In this document: piece by piece, positions 23,161 through 34,299 of the stretch
How the letters are laid out: every line of letters begins with the position of its first letter
How positions within the stretch are numbered: position 1 is the first letter of the stretch
NCBI RefSeq assembly: GCF_030272615.1
Contig: NC_081414.1
Span: 810,811,069-810,875,068, forward strand
Length of the DNA: 64,000 bases
Source: Cryptomeria japonica
Taxonomy: Eukaryota; Streptophyta; Pinopsida; Cupressales; Cupressaceae
Direction of reading: 5' to 3'
Notes under the pieces: model-generated
What the model saw: only the letters and a program-made list of their open reading frames with translations
What the model was told of the DNA's origin: nothing
Database searches by the model: none
Program-made: the position numbers and the translations under genes

Positions 23161-25998
23161 TACTTTTTATTAAGGTTAAAGCGAGTTTTGAGGGGACCCA
23201 TAACCCCTTACAACAAGTTTTGAACGGACCTGAAATCATGTACAAAATAAATTTTCTACTAATAGATAACACTCAGACAACCAACAAGTCCAATATAATA
23301 GAACTAAAGAATCTGAATATTAGTAAACTATCTACTCAAGAAACAAGGTTGAAGCCAACCCACAAATTACCTGAAGAAGCACATTAACAATGAGTTTGAA
23401 AAGGATCCCATAACATTATGATGAAATAGTCTAGAGAACTCCTTGCCAAGCTATGTCTCCATCTTAATATTAGAGTTTAGAAAGGAGTCAAGAAAAAGGA
23501 CAACATCAACATCCTTGTAGCTAGGAATCAGTGAGAGAGTAGCAGCAACTCCCTTGCAACTGAACCAAACCTCACATACATAACCAAAATTTACCTCAAA
23601 AGGAGATGGACCCACCTAGATAGGAAATTCAAGAAAAGGGAATGTTGATGTTGATGTAAATTATGTACGTGCAAGAAGTTGAGTCCACTTTTTAGCCAAA
23701 AAGTGGAAGTGTTTTCTTATTTTTCAAATTTTGCCACATTTAACCTAAAAATTTGAAGCACTTAGAGATTGAATCTTAGAAAAAGTTAGCAATAAAAAAT
23801 GCAGCACTTAGATTCTAGTCTCCAAATATGTAATTTATTTTAATACCTAGATAATTGAAATTGACTTTCAAAAGTGATTTCTAAAAACCACTATTTAAAA
23901 ATGTCAATTTCAGGACCATACCATGCACGTGTACAACCACCAGTTTTTGACATAAATATATTTTTTTTCAAAACCTTTTGGTAAAAGATCTATAAGACAA
24001 TGAATATTGATGAGGATATTTTTTTGTATTTTTTTTAATATTTTTTATATTATTAATTTTTTATTGGCCCTAATTGCAGTTTTAAAAACCCCTCATGTAC
24101 AACCACCATAAGTTGACCTAAAATTACCATTTCTTAATTTAGAAGATAATTCTATGTAGATGGATGTCATATATTTTTCTTTTCAAAAATATTAAAAATT
24201 ATAAAAGTTATTAAATAAATAAGGAAACTTAATATTTCAAGTTTATGGATAAGATCATGTATAAATTAATTAAAAAATAGAAAAAATAATCAAATATTTT
24301 TTAAAATATATTTTTGGAATCTACAAAACATAATCTCTAATGGGTGTAATTTTATTTTTTGATAATTGTGTCCAAAAGGGCATCAAATATATGCCAGAAG
24401 TTAGTATTTTGTTACTCACATAATCAAACCTTGTACTTGTAGGTACAAGGCTTAGGCTTGGGCATTCCAAGCCTTACCTGACCAAAATAGCGAGGCACAT
24501 GGCGAGGTTGGTTTTTAAATTTTAAATAACGGGGCCCTACTCTATAATGGGTCCTCATTATTTAAATGTAAGAGGTGCTCGTTATATAAAGTGCAAAAAT
24601 GAGTGTGTAGGATTTTTTATTTTAAAAATACTTTTACCAAATGAGGCCCCATTATTTAAAAATATATATTTTAAAAGATGGGGCCATGTTTTGTGATTTT
24701 TTGGCTCGGGCTTCTGAAGCGTAATGAGTGAACTTTTTCAAAAAAATAGGACCCCGTTTCTTACAATGCTCTTCCTAGCATGTGCACTTCCCCCTAATGG
24801 GGACCCAACTTCTTCCACCCCTCTAACAACTGGAAAAGATACAAACCCTTAGCCAAACCCCATAGGAGAGTTCTCCACCTTAATAGTTGTAGAATGATGG
24901 AATGCTAGGGAAGAAACAATATAGTCCTCATCAGATATGAAGCAATAACATCAATCAAGGCCCTCTCAAAACTATCATGATCATACTTCTCCCCCAAAAA
25001 GGAACAAGAAACCCTTAACCAAAAACTAAACACAATAAAAATGAACCCAAAAGAAACAACAAAATCTATAAGAGTAACTAAAGAATCCTCCAAAGCACAC
25101 ATGATGCCCATCAAGGAGTTTCAAAACATGCAATAGCTCCTACTAGAACCCAAATGCAAAAGAGCCCCAAAGACCTCAACCTCCTCAAAAGTGGAAACAT
25201 CTAAAAAAGAAGGGCTCAAAACAAAGAACATTGGAAGAAAAATAGAAACACCAAAAGAAACCACCAGACAGATAGCCACCATGCCAAATCCATAGCCAAA
25301 AGGCACCACCTCTAAGAGACATGAAATAGTGTCGATAGGGACCAAGACCAAACTAATGATACAAGAAAAATAAGAAATAAAAGCACCATCCATTCTCTTG
25401 AAGACAATAGGAAACTTAAGAGGGCCATCACAACTAGGAACAACAACAAAAGCCTTGAATAAAAATACTAGAAAAGTAGGTCTAGAGGAATCCCCTACAG
25501 ATAAGGCCTAGGAAACAAACATAAAAAAACCCCGAACCCTTAACAACACACTCCAACCTCCATAAACTCACCATACCTATATCCAGTCAATTGAATGGAG
25601 CATACAACAAACTAGGGCAATACAAAGAAAGCAGGCCAAATGTACCAATCAAGTAATGGAGGCCCAAGAGTGACAAGTAAAAATAAAATGCTCAAAGAAT
25701 GAGCCAAAGAAGACTCAATAGAGACTCAAGCCACAAGATAGACACCATCCATGAAGCCCACAAAAGCAAAACCCCCAAGTAGGGAAACAACACAACCATT
25801 GACTTCTCCATCAACAAGTGCAACACCTTCAATCACAACACCAACCATACAAGGCATAAACTAGAGGACAACATACACAATAGGGTCCCCATCTTCTATG
25901 TCTGCATCCCTTGCCTCTACATCCATGTCTCCTACAAACTCACTAGTAACCCCTTTGTTGCTTGAAACCCTAGCACCCTCTCCTCCAAAAAGAAAATC
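23161..25998 (-). mobile_element. 2.8-kb LINE-like element in the satellite
   Basis: The left edge (TACTTTTTATTAAGG) is a minus-strand 3' end with short poly(A). It continues into GTTTTGAGGGGACC...CCCTTACAACAAGTTTTGAA, shared with the element at 5763. CCTAG flanks both sides (23156-23160 and 25999-26003) within a satellite unit and may be the target duplication. The coding capacity lies in the right part on minus. No RT or endonuclease is recognisable, so this is a non-autonomous or captured-sequence derivative. The middle (about 23655-24810) is AT-rich, includes the palindrome CCTTGTAC...GTACAAGG near 24431, and may be a further insertion. Confidence 0.6.
24905..25500 (-). pseudogene. Hydrophobic coding region in the LINE-like element, unrecognised
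   Basis: One frame runs from about 25500 down to 24905 with a stop near 25121-25123. It encodes several hydrophobic segments (SYFSCIISLVLVPIDTISCL; FGMVAICLVVSFGVSIFL; FVVSFGFIFIVFSFWLRVS) followed by a charged, conserved-looking stretch GEKYDHDSFERALIDVIASY. This looks like a fragment of a multi-pass membrane protein, probably a captured host gene piece since non-LTR elements do not normally encode one. I do not recognise the family with any confidence. Confidence 0.4.
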
Positions 25999-26560
25999 CC
26001 TAGAGTTTACTTTCTAGAATTTTCAAAAATTTTAAAGGCATACAATATATTATATGTATACTATAATACTTATTAATATATTTATAAATATATATGATAT
26101 AAAAACAATTGTCACTAGATTTCATGTTTTTGTTCTGATTTTTCACATATCAACAAAACAATGTTGATAAACACTTTTGTAAATTCATTATGGAAAGATT
26201 CAAATTTTAGACCTTCTAATGCCTAAATAAAACCCTAATGTTCCTTTCTATAAAATTTTAAAAATATTAAAGCATACATCATATTGTATGCCTATTATAA
26301 TATTTGTTAATATATGTATAAAAATAATATGTAATATAAAATAACCTATCACTAAATTTCACATTCCCATTTTGATTTTTGATATGTCAATTAGCTTGTG
26401 TTGATAAATACCTACACATTTATTATAAAAAGATTAAAATTTTAGAATTTATAACACGTAAATAATTTCCTAATGCTACTTTCTAAAGTCATTTGAAAAT
26501 AAGATAGTATTATATAACAATAAGGTAGTATTGATATTATATTATAAGACCCTAATGTAA
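25999..26560. repeat. ~230-bp satellite, block 3
   Basis: Units start at ACTTTCTAGAA (26010), CCTTTCTATAAA (26243) and ACTTTCTAAAG (26479), a spacing of about 235. The GTTGATAAACA anchors lie near 26163 and 26400. The last unit fades out by about 26560, just upstream of the MLO locus. Confidence 0.85.
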
Positions 26561-27139
26561 AACCAAAGTTTATCACATATTATATTATAAACTTGTCTTT
26601 ATAAGACTCTATTCGCTACTTTATAAGATCAGGTCGAAGCTATTCTGGTTCCAAAACAGACTTTTCCTACAATGCGATAGCGACGTGTTAGTCAATGACA
26701 CTCATTTATTCCAAAATTGACAGTTTAAAATGCACGAACGCGTCCCAAAGACCGCATGGTTTTTCCTACTAATTTTTTGGTGCAACTTTTTTTAATCATG
26801 AAAGTAGACTCCGTATACGACTTCACTAGCCAACTTTATTACCGTTCAACCTGAAATACGGCTTGAATTGTTGAATTTATAACGCCTACGTGGAAATGTA
26901 ACTTGCATGTATTCTAATCACTTTCATTTGACGTAGTCCAAGTCAGGTGTATCTCTTTAAGTCTACACTTTAATTATTTTTTATTAAATTTGAAAACAAA
27001 TTATATTTCACCATAGCATTATAGTCAATGCATTGATTTTTGACTATGGAAGACTCATCTATCAAAGCATTCAATAATAGCCACAAGCTTATAAAAACAG
27101 GCCATACAATCAGAGAAGGAATATAACAATTATTTCAGA
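26561..27139 (+). promoter_or_regulatory. Upstream region of the MLO locus with TATA box and W-box cores
   Basis: A TATA box TATAAAAA lies at 27090-27097, 43 bases before the ATG, which implies a short 5' leader. W-box cores (TTGACT, or AGTCAA on the other strand) lie at 26690-26695, 27023-27028 and 27040-27045. The last two are the arms of an inverted repeat ATAGTCAA...TTGACTAT (27021-27047). A CGCG-box-like ACGCGT is at 26738-26743. WRKY binding to W-boxes is well established for defence-related plant genes. Whether these sites act here is inference, and the gene they serve is now a pseudogene. Confidence 0.5.
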
Positions 27140-27351
27140 ATGGCAGGAGGCAGCGATGCAGATTCTAGATCTTTAGAACAAACGCCCACCTGGGCTGTGG
27201 CCATTGTTTGCCTGGGCTTTGTACTTATTTCTATATTACTTGAACAAGCTATACATTTCCTTTCAAGGGTATTCTTTCTTTCTATCTTTTATCATATGTT
27301 AGTTAAAAAAATATTTGTATTGATGTTTTGGATCACATTCTGTTATTAGTT

Positions 27352-27610
27352 ATTGGAATAAGTGAGAGTTAGAAGAGATCTTGACGATAGATCATAGATA
27401 ACGATGCAAAACGGTCAACTCAATCCAATCTAAATATAATATGTACAGGACAGCGGATTGTAGAAATCTGAAATCATAAATAAATTGGAATAATAGAGAG
27501 CTAGAAGAGATATCTTGATGATAGATCGGAAATCACATGCAAAAACTTCAACACAATCGATTCTAAAATTGATATGCACACCACAGTAAATTGTGGAAAT
27601 TTCAAATAAT
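27352..27610. repeat. Tandem ~133-bp repeat in MLO intron 1
   Basis: ATTGGAATAAGTGAGAGTTAGAAGAGATCTTGACGATAGATC (start 27352) recurs from about 27485 as ATTGGAATAATAGAGAGCTAG with further matching phrases (TTGATGATAGATC, GCAAAA, ATTGTGGAAAT). A third partial ATTGGAAT is at about 27619. It lies within intron 1 and leaves the splice sites untouched. Confidence 0.7.
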
Positions 27611-28441
27611 TGATGAATTGGAATGCATTTTTTGTGTGTTTGGATTGCAGTGGCTCAAGAAACGCCGAAAGAAATCCCTGGGGAAAGCATTAGGTAAGAT
27701 CAAAGAAGGTGGGAAAATTTTAGCTTGATTCTTCTGATTTGTATGCAGAATTGATGCTGTTGAGATTTATCTCGCTTCTGCTTACTGTTGGGCAGACAAA
27801 AAATTCTCAGATTTGTATATCTGAGAGCTTAGGAGACTCTTTGCTTCCCTGTCCAAAGGAGGAGTCTTCAGAAGTTGAAGAGACTGAAAAGTTTTCATTG
27901 CCTGTGCACCATCGTAAGCTTATGTTCTTAGCTCCTGAAATACCATTAAGGCGTAGCTTGGCCACATACGACATTCAAAGTGGTCATTGTGATGATAAGG
28001 TAGGAATTTTTGCCTGATATTCATACGAAATGGGGCTATTTCTAATGAATAGAGATTAAGTGTTTTATTTCATGTGTTATTTTGATGCAGGGGAAGGTTC
28101 CTCTGATATCACAAGATTGACTCCATCAACTGCACATATTCATTTTTGTATTGGCTGTTTTTCATGTCTTGTCTTGCATTGTAATCATGACGCTAGGATG
28201 GATAAAGGTAGGAGTCAATAAGTTTCTTTCTGTTATTGTTATATGCAAAAGAAATTTGTTGTAAGGTGTTAAATAGTCAGGATTATTAATTAGAATCCCT
28301 GGGCAGACGAAGAAATGGAAAGCATGGGAGGAAGAGACTAAAACATTGGATTATGAATTTTCAACCGGTTAGTTTAAGAAATTCCATTTTCTTTATTACT
28401 CAACAGGGAGGTTTCTCTGGTTTTATAGATTTGGAGGACTA

Positions 28442-28700
28442 CCAGCGTGTCCTACAAATAAGGAAACTTCAGCAACAGCGTGTCCTACAAATAAGGAAAC
28501 TTCAGCAAGTATGATTGCATTTAATATTTTTTGTGGTAAATTGGGAAACTTGTGTGGTATAAGAGAGAAAAGTTTGAATATGTAGAATAAATAAGGAAAA
28601 TTGAATAAGTATGATTGCATTTAATAATTTCTATTGTAAATTGGGAAACTTGTATCATATAAGACAAAAAAAATGTTTGAACATGTAAAACAAATGATTT
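28442..28700. repeat. Two nested tandem duplications in MLO intron 5
   Basis: A 33-bp unit (CAGCGTGTCCTACAAATAAG...) is repeated almost perfectly at about 28443 and 28476. It is followed by a ~104-bp unit starting AGTATGATTGCATTTAATA at about 28505 and again at about 28609, with GTAAATTGGGAAACTTGT in each. The near-perfect 33-bp pair is recent; the 104-bp pair is older. Confidence 0.75.
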
Positions 28701-28984
28701 TAGTTCATTATATAATTTTTAACATAAAATATATTTTAGATATGAAAGGAAACACTGAATGAATAATTATCACAAAAGTTCACTTGATATGCTGGATTGA
28801 CTGTCAAAATTAGACTGTAAATGATTTTTTTTATTTTTTTTTTATTTTTTTTATTTTTTTTGGTTATAGATCATTTTTGGATTTGGAAAGTAAATAGACA
28901 TATAAATATTATGCTGCAGATCCTTCGAGATTTAGATTTACTCATCAAACTTTTGAAAGGAGGCATATGGCCTTTGGTCTACAA

Positions 28985-31900
28985 CACCAATTCTTAATTG
29001 GATTGTAAATAAACTGAGTAATTTTAAGTGCAATTTCTATGTACTAAAGTCATAACTCTTGGATTTGTACGTATGTTTTTTCAGACAATTCTTTAGATCT
29101 GTGCTCAAAGTAGATTACTTAACGTTGCGCCATGGATTCATACTGGTAAGCTAAGTTGTTATACCATACTTTTAAAATTTAACATTGTATAGTTAATAAC
29201 AGACTTGTAACATTGTATAGTTAATAAGAGACTTCTTGTTATGCATATTTTTTAATTTTGTAGGCTCACTTTACTCCACATATGAGATTTGATTTTCAAA
29301 AATATATAAGGAGGTCATTGGATGATGAGTATGCTTCATAATTCTAATTTAAAAATTAGAACAGCATATTTTGTATTGTTCATTTCCATAAATTAAAATT
29401 GATTGTTTAAACACTTAATGCCATTGTACATTCTTTTTTAATTTATATTACTTCTAATTGTTTAGGACGCTGATAAGCATGAAAGCTAACTGTGCAGGGT
29501 GGTTCTCGTTTAATTGGCTCTCCTTCATTCCATTGATTGTAAGTGAAAGGAATACTTTGCTTCACCTCTTTTTAACAATATGCAATGTGAAAGTATCAAA
29601 TTTTTTATTTGAACAGTAAATTAGAAAGGCTAAAATATTTTTGATTCACAGATTCTTTTGATAGTGGGAACAAAGCTGCAAGTCATAATAACTACAATAG
29701 CATTAGATATCCAAGATAGAAATCCTGTTGTGCAAGGAGCTCCAGTGCTGAAGCCCAACGATCAATTATTTTGGTTTGGTCAACCCAAGTTGATTCTATA
29801 TCTTATTCATTTTACCCTATTTCAGGTTAGATAAGACTTTTTTATACCAATCTTTTGTTTTATCTTTCTATGCTTCACAAATTGTAATCATAGAACGTTC
29901 ATTTTCCAGAGCGCTTTCCAGTTGGCTGTCTTCTTTTGGGCATGGGTAAGGAAGAAAAATCATCATCCAAATGTCCTCATATATCTACTTTTAGTTCATT
30001 TGAAATCTTGGCTTGATAGAACTTTCCCTGGCTTCCATGATCGGGTGGCAGATATTATAGTTAGAATAACCTGTGGGTAAGTTTATTGACGTGTTAAATT
30101 GCTTTCAAAAGGCAATATTAATCTTAGGAAAATGGTTTCACAGTATCATAAGATCAAAGAAAAAGTTGAAAAGAATTGTTTTTTCTTGATTTTGTTTTCG
30201 ATTGTTTGTGAAATTTTGTATCAACATTTTGAATCTAGAAATGAAAGCATGAAACATATTGATTGTGAAAATTTGATATCATTATAAGATTTTTTAACAT
30301 CAATATTTAGAAGACCCACTATTATCAATATTATACTTATTTCTTGATCCACAATATTGCTAGCTCAACATGCATTTGTTTTACATTAGGGTTGCAGTTC
30401 CAATACTCTGTAGTTATGTAACTCTCCCTCTCTACGCTCTTGTTACACAGGTATGCATTAAGATAGAAACAAACACATTTGATTTATGCTCTTTTCAATA
30501 CCACTGTGAGATGAAATATGGGTTTTGTGCTTGCAGCTAGGAACAAACATGAAAACAACTATATTTGATGAAAGAGTAGCTACAGCTTTGAAGAAGTGGC
30601 ACCAGAGAGAAAAGAAGAACCTTAGACAAAAAAGACATGATGATCTGTCAAGTGGACCAACTACTCCATATGAAGGATCTTCTCCGGTTCATCTTCTTCG
30701 CAAGAATCTAAGTTCAGGAGACTTAGAAAGTGCCCAAAATTTAGAGTAGGTTGAACATGATATTGAAGCGGATGCACCCTCCCCTTCCCACCATTCTCAC
30801 CACAATGCTAATGAGAATTCAAAGGAACAAATAGCAGAAGAGAAACAAGATGTTCAAACACTTGGGCTTGAGTTGGGCTTTGATCATTTTCGAAATGAAA
30901 ATATAAAAACATTATCTCTACTTCTCACCGGGAGAACGATTCAAGCAAGGAGGACCATTAGCAGAAGTGGCCGACAAAAACACTGATATTCAACAAAATA
31001 GAAAACAATCTGTGAAGATAATATTTGGTCATAGAAATTTATGAGGGTTTATAAAATAGGTCAAATGCACAGTGATATCATCTTTTTGAATATTATTAGT
31101 GTATTATATGTAACTTATGTGTTTGATATGCCAAAGTTTTGTTTAAGCATTTGTTTCAAGAATTATATTATCACATTCAATTTTGGAGTATATACAGTTA
31201 TATTCTGACCAACAAATTATGTAATTACATCATTTAGTTTTATTCAATAATATATTTTTATTCGAATAAAAGATTTAAATTTTTGTTTAAAAAACTTATT
31301 ACATGACAGCCATCAAGGTATAAACAAAACGCTAAAAACTAAAAACTAAAAACAGGCTAAATAGATGTGTTATAAAAAGACAAAAGGTCAACAAAAGACT
31401 AGTAGACAAAAAACTATTGTTGAGGGACTTTTACACCCTTAATGGCCTTCCATTCTTTTTGTATGAACTCAAGATGTTTTTCAAAAGACACCTCCCTAAG
31501 AAAATGAAAGAACCAACAATGCTATTAGACTATGAGGAGAGCAGGGATCTTTGTCGAGTGTTTGGATCTTTTGTGCACTTGTTGGTGGGGGCTACCTTGG
31601 ACCAAGAGAACTCCATCCCTTCTCAACCACTACTCCTTTCTTCTTATGATTTCTAGCTAGAAGACCTAAATGGTAGTGGTCATGTTGTTGGCAAAATCCA
31701 TGCAATAATCAATAATTTCCTAGATACTATTCACAAGGGTCCCCTAATTGGAAACCTTATTTTCAAGTAGATGTTCCCATGTACTAATTATAATTGTTAC
31801 AAATGCATTTTGATGCATTTTTCCATTTAATTTTGTAGATATTTTAAGTATATCTTAATAATTATACATAACAATGATACAATATTATATAAAGTCAAAC

Positions 31901-33705
31901 TCCTTTACTTTGTCTATTCAATTTATATTGACAAATAATTATATGATAATTGATACATCTTACTTCTTTGAATCCACATTCTTTTTTATGTATCTTATGA
32001 TAGTAATAAGTATCTGGTAGTAATGTTGGATAATTTTGGTAATTATTATTGGGCTATTAAACTTAGTAGTTGCATTTCTCAACTTTCTTGTGTATATTAA
32101 GAACTACAGTTGGATTATGAGTGTATTATTTTTTATTAGATTAAGTGGGGAAGGGCGTCAACCCGTTATACATCCACATTAAAAACCATCATTCAAAAAA
32201 TAAAACTAGGGCTTCAGAATCATTTTGACGAACCATACAAATGGAGAGTTTATAAAATATTCATGATATAACTACTACTAGAAAATTTTACGACCAACAA
32301 CCTAAAAAATAATTAATAGTAGAAAACAACGCCAAGAAACAACAAATGGGGCATGAAGAGATATAGCCCCATCCATCAAGCCTCTTCTCTAGTTCCAATC
32401 TCTTGGTGTATGAGGCAAATGTCTTATTTATTTTGGCTTGAGCATCCACCACCTTTCCAAGAGCCTTATTCTTTCTCTTTCTCTCAATCTTCTTGCCTAT
32501 TGCCACCACCTCCATAACTGCTTTCTACATCAATATTTGTTTTATGCTTACTAGGCTCTACACACCATTCTCTAGGTATTTAATGTATTAACTATTTCTT
32601 TCGGATCCCACATAATTATGGGAGATCTCCAAGCTATCAACCCTAGCAATCATATCCTCTAGATCTATAGCCAACACATGCAGATTATTGGACTCAATAC
32701 TACAGACAACATTTTTTTCTTGAGATTCATCATCCCCATAATATTTAAGACTATTTAACCTGTCAAGTGCATTTGGGTTAAAGTTAGGGGAATTAGAGAG
32801 AGACTTAAAGAACTAGGCTGAGAGGATCATCCCCAGTCTCCTCATTGCTCTATATTTTTTCACTATTAAAAGTAGAATCTTATTGTTCCTCTATTTTGTC
32901 ATTAGAAGGATTTTTACTAATGCTTCAACAATCTTAGCAACAGCCAAAATTTTAGCCAACCTAGCTTACCTTCCTCACTAGAGGAGGTGGTTCTATGCTC
33001 TTTAGCTACCTCACTATCATATATGTCAATAGAAAGGGAGGGGAACATAGCAGGGTTAATTTTTTAGAGACCTAATCACATCTTTTCTTTTGCCACTCGT
33101 AAACTTGGGGCCTGAGTTACTAGAGGCACTCGCATGGTTTTTCCCCTTATCTAGGGTCTATTTAGGGCCAATGTCAACCACAAGTAGGGGTGTACTATAC
33201 CCTAGGAAAATTATGCCTCTTTGGAGGATAGAGGAGAACATTGCGCAGAGAAATGGCATGGGAGGAAGATGGGGCTTCATTTTTGAAGTCTATTTTCCTC
33301 TTGGATTTTCTAGGAGGAGGAGGAAGGTTCTGCTCATGGCCCAAATGAGAATTTTAGGTTAGAGTGGAATTGAGAGTAGGGTGTTATCTAAGTTGTAATT
33401 ATAAATGGCATAAATTAAGGCTTGGTTTAGAGGTGGTTAAACCCCTTTAGAAGCACACTTGTCCATGGAAGAGTATAAAAATAACAAAAATATTACAAGT
33501 TTATGATGTCTTAAGTTATTAATAAGAGAAAAAAGACACCTGCAGATAGTTTCAAATTTACACTCTAGTGTGGAGTACTTTATGAGATGGTAGCTAACCC
33601 ACCCGACAATGATAGAAGATCTCTACTAAATCCATTCTAGTGCCTCTTTAGCCTCTCACCATCCTCTAGAAACATCAAAATATACTTCTCATAAGCCCGT
33701 TTTTG
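28985..33705. repeat. Segmental duplication, unit A (MLO exon 6 end through 3' flank)
   Basis: This unit matches 35144-40912 in the same order and orientation. It covers the end of exon 6 (ATTGGATTG), the remaining exons and introns, the MLO 3' flank ('gctaaaaactaaaaac', 31330 against 38553), the TTGGATTATGAG junction (32112 against 39323), and the phrase GCCTCTTTAGCCTCT (33643 against 40853). The match ends near 33705/40912, inside an unidentified minus-strand ORF, so the breakpoint lies there. Confidence 0.8.
30962..32140. other. MLO copy 1 downstream region
   Basis: Probable 3' UTR and intergenic sequence. An AATAAA-like signal (TCGAATAAAAGAT) is at about 31262. A 79-codon open stretch at 31417-31656 (LYELKMFFKRHLPKKMKE) has a diverged, broken counterpart in unit B near 38640-38870. 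I do not recognise it, and it is probably not a gene. Confidence 0.4.
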
Positions 33706-34140
33706 GATTGGTTGAGGTACCTTTTTTCCATGACACTTTTGACCAATCACTTGATGAATTAACTCTTTCAAAACATCCATTCTTACACCACGTACCACAA
33801 CTCTACCATTTTTATAGTTGTTCATTGGCTGGGATGAGAAATCTTCATTAGTGTTTTTCATAATTCTAAAAATGAAGCAATTCTTCTCCCATCAAAGATG
33901 TCCCATATCTGGGTATTCTTTTTTAGGGAGAAAGATGAAGTGGGTTCAACATGAAGACGTTGGCCCCCAATGACTATACATTTCTCATACCAAAGAATAG
34001 AGAACACTAAGCTTCTAGGAACCAGAGATAACAAATAGGAAAACAAGTTTTTGGTAGATATTTCTTGAATAGGACTAGTATTTAATAGGAAATCCACTAA
34101 AAGAACTCTTTCCTTATTACCATGAGAGTGGTATGTCATA
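32141..34140 (-). pseudogene. Unrecognised repeated coding element, minus strand
   Basis: On minus, coding-like stretches run from 34139 to about 32290: 34139-33858 (LVDFLLNTSPIQEISTKNLF), 33861-33637 (VVRGVRMDVLKELIHQVIGQ), then a diverged segment near 33360-32560, and 32515-32288 (coil: EVVAIGKKIERKRKNKALGK). The minus-strand end near 32145 is CCCACTTAATCTAATAAAAAAT, resembling the poly(A) end of the LINE-like elements at 5763 and 23161. It is probably a non-LTR derivative. Its 3' two thirds are duplicated in unit B (39340-40912). No domain was recognised. Confidence 0.45.
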
Positions 34141-34299
34141 ATAAATTATCCCCTTTCAATCCCTTGCATTCCCATTCCTTTTCAGGTAATAATAATTAAG
34201 AGCAGTTCTTTCCAAAGTATTATCACACATGTGCCAAATGCAATGAGGGATAAAATCAATGAGGATTTCATGGAAATAAATTATAGTGTCTCATTGACC

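Larger units (their letters stand above)
27140..30961 (+). pseudogene. MLO: MLO-family seven-transmembrane protein gene, copy 1 (pseudogene)
   Basis: MLO proteins are plasma-membrane, seven-helix, calmodulin-binding proteins; some are powdery mildew susceptibility factors. Exons by landmark: 27140-27268 (MAGGSDADSRSLEQTPTWAV; TM1), 27651-27708 (WLKKRRKKSL), 27749-27999 (ELMLLRFISLLLTVGQ and CISE), 28091-28207 (LHQLHIFIFVLAVFHV), 28307-28367 (KKWKAWEEETKTLDYEF), 28920-29004 (PSRFRFTHQTFERRH), 29071-29145 ([20 protein letters not shown]), 29264-29328, 29498-29538, 29652-29825 (VGTKLQVIITTIALDIQDR; intact), exon 11 from about 29911, 30390-30450 (ILCSYVTLPLYALVTQ), and 30537 to the end (calmodulin-binding ALKKWHQREKKNLRQKRH; SSPVHLL). 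Lesions: TGA at 28118-28120 where the family has Gly; a lost T near 28971 shifting exon 6; acceptor AC instead of AG at 29069-29070; about 23 bases missing from the end of exon 8; the next exon (PPLW..FLLLN) absent; the YEYGLQSC exon start absent; TAG at 30747-30749 where copy 2 has CAG. The start lies 43 bases after the TATA box, with a good context (AGAATGGC). Confidence 0.9.

Noticed and set aside
24535-24556. Shared phrase CCTACTCTATAATG with the GC-rich insertion (complement, near 37325)
   Set aside because: About 20 bases with a mismatch and no further similarity on either side; too little to link the two elements.
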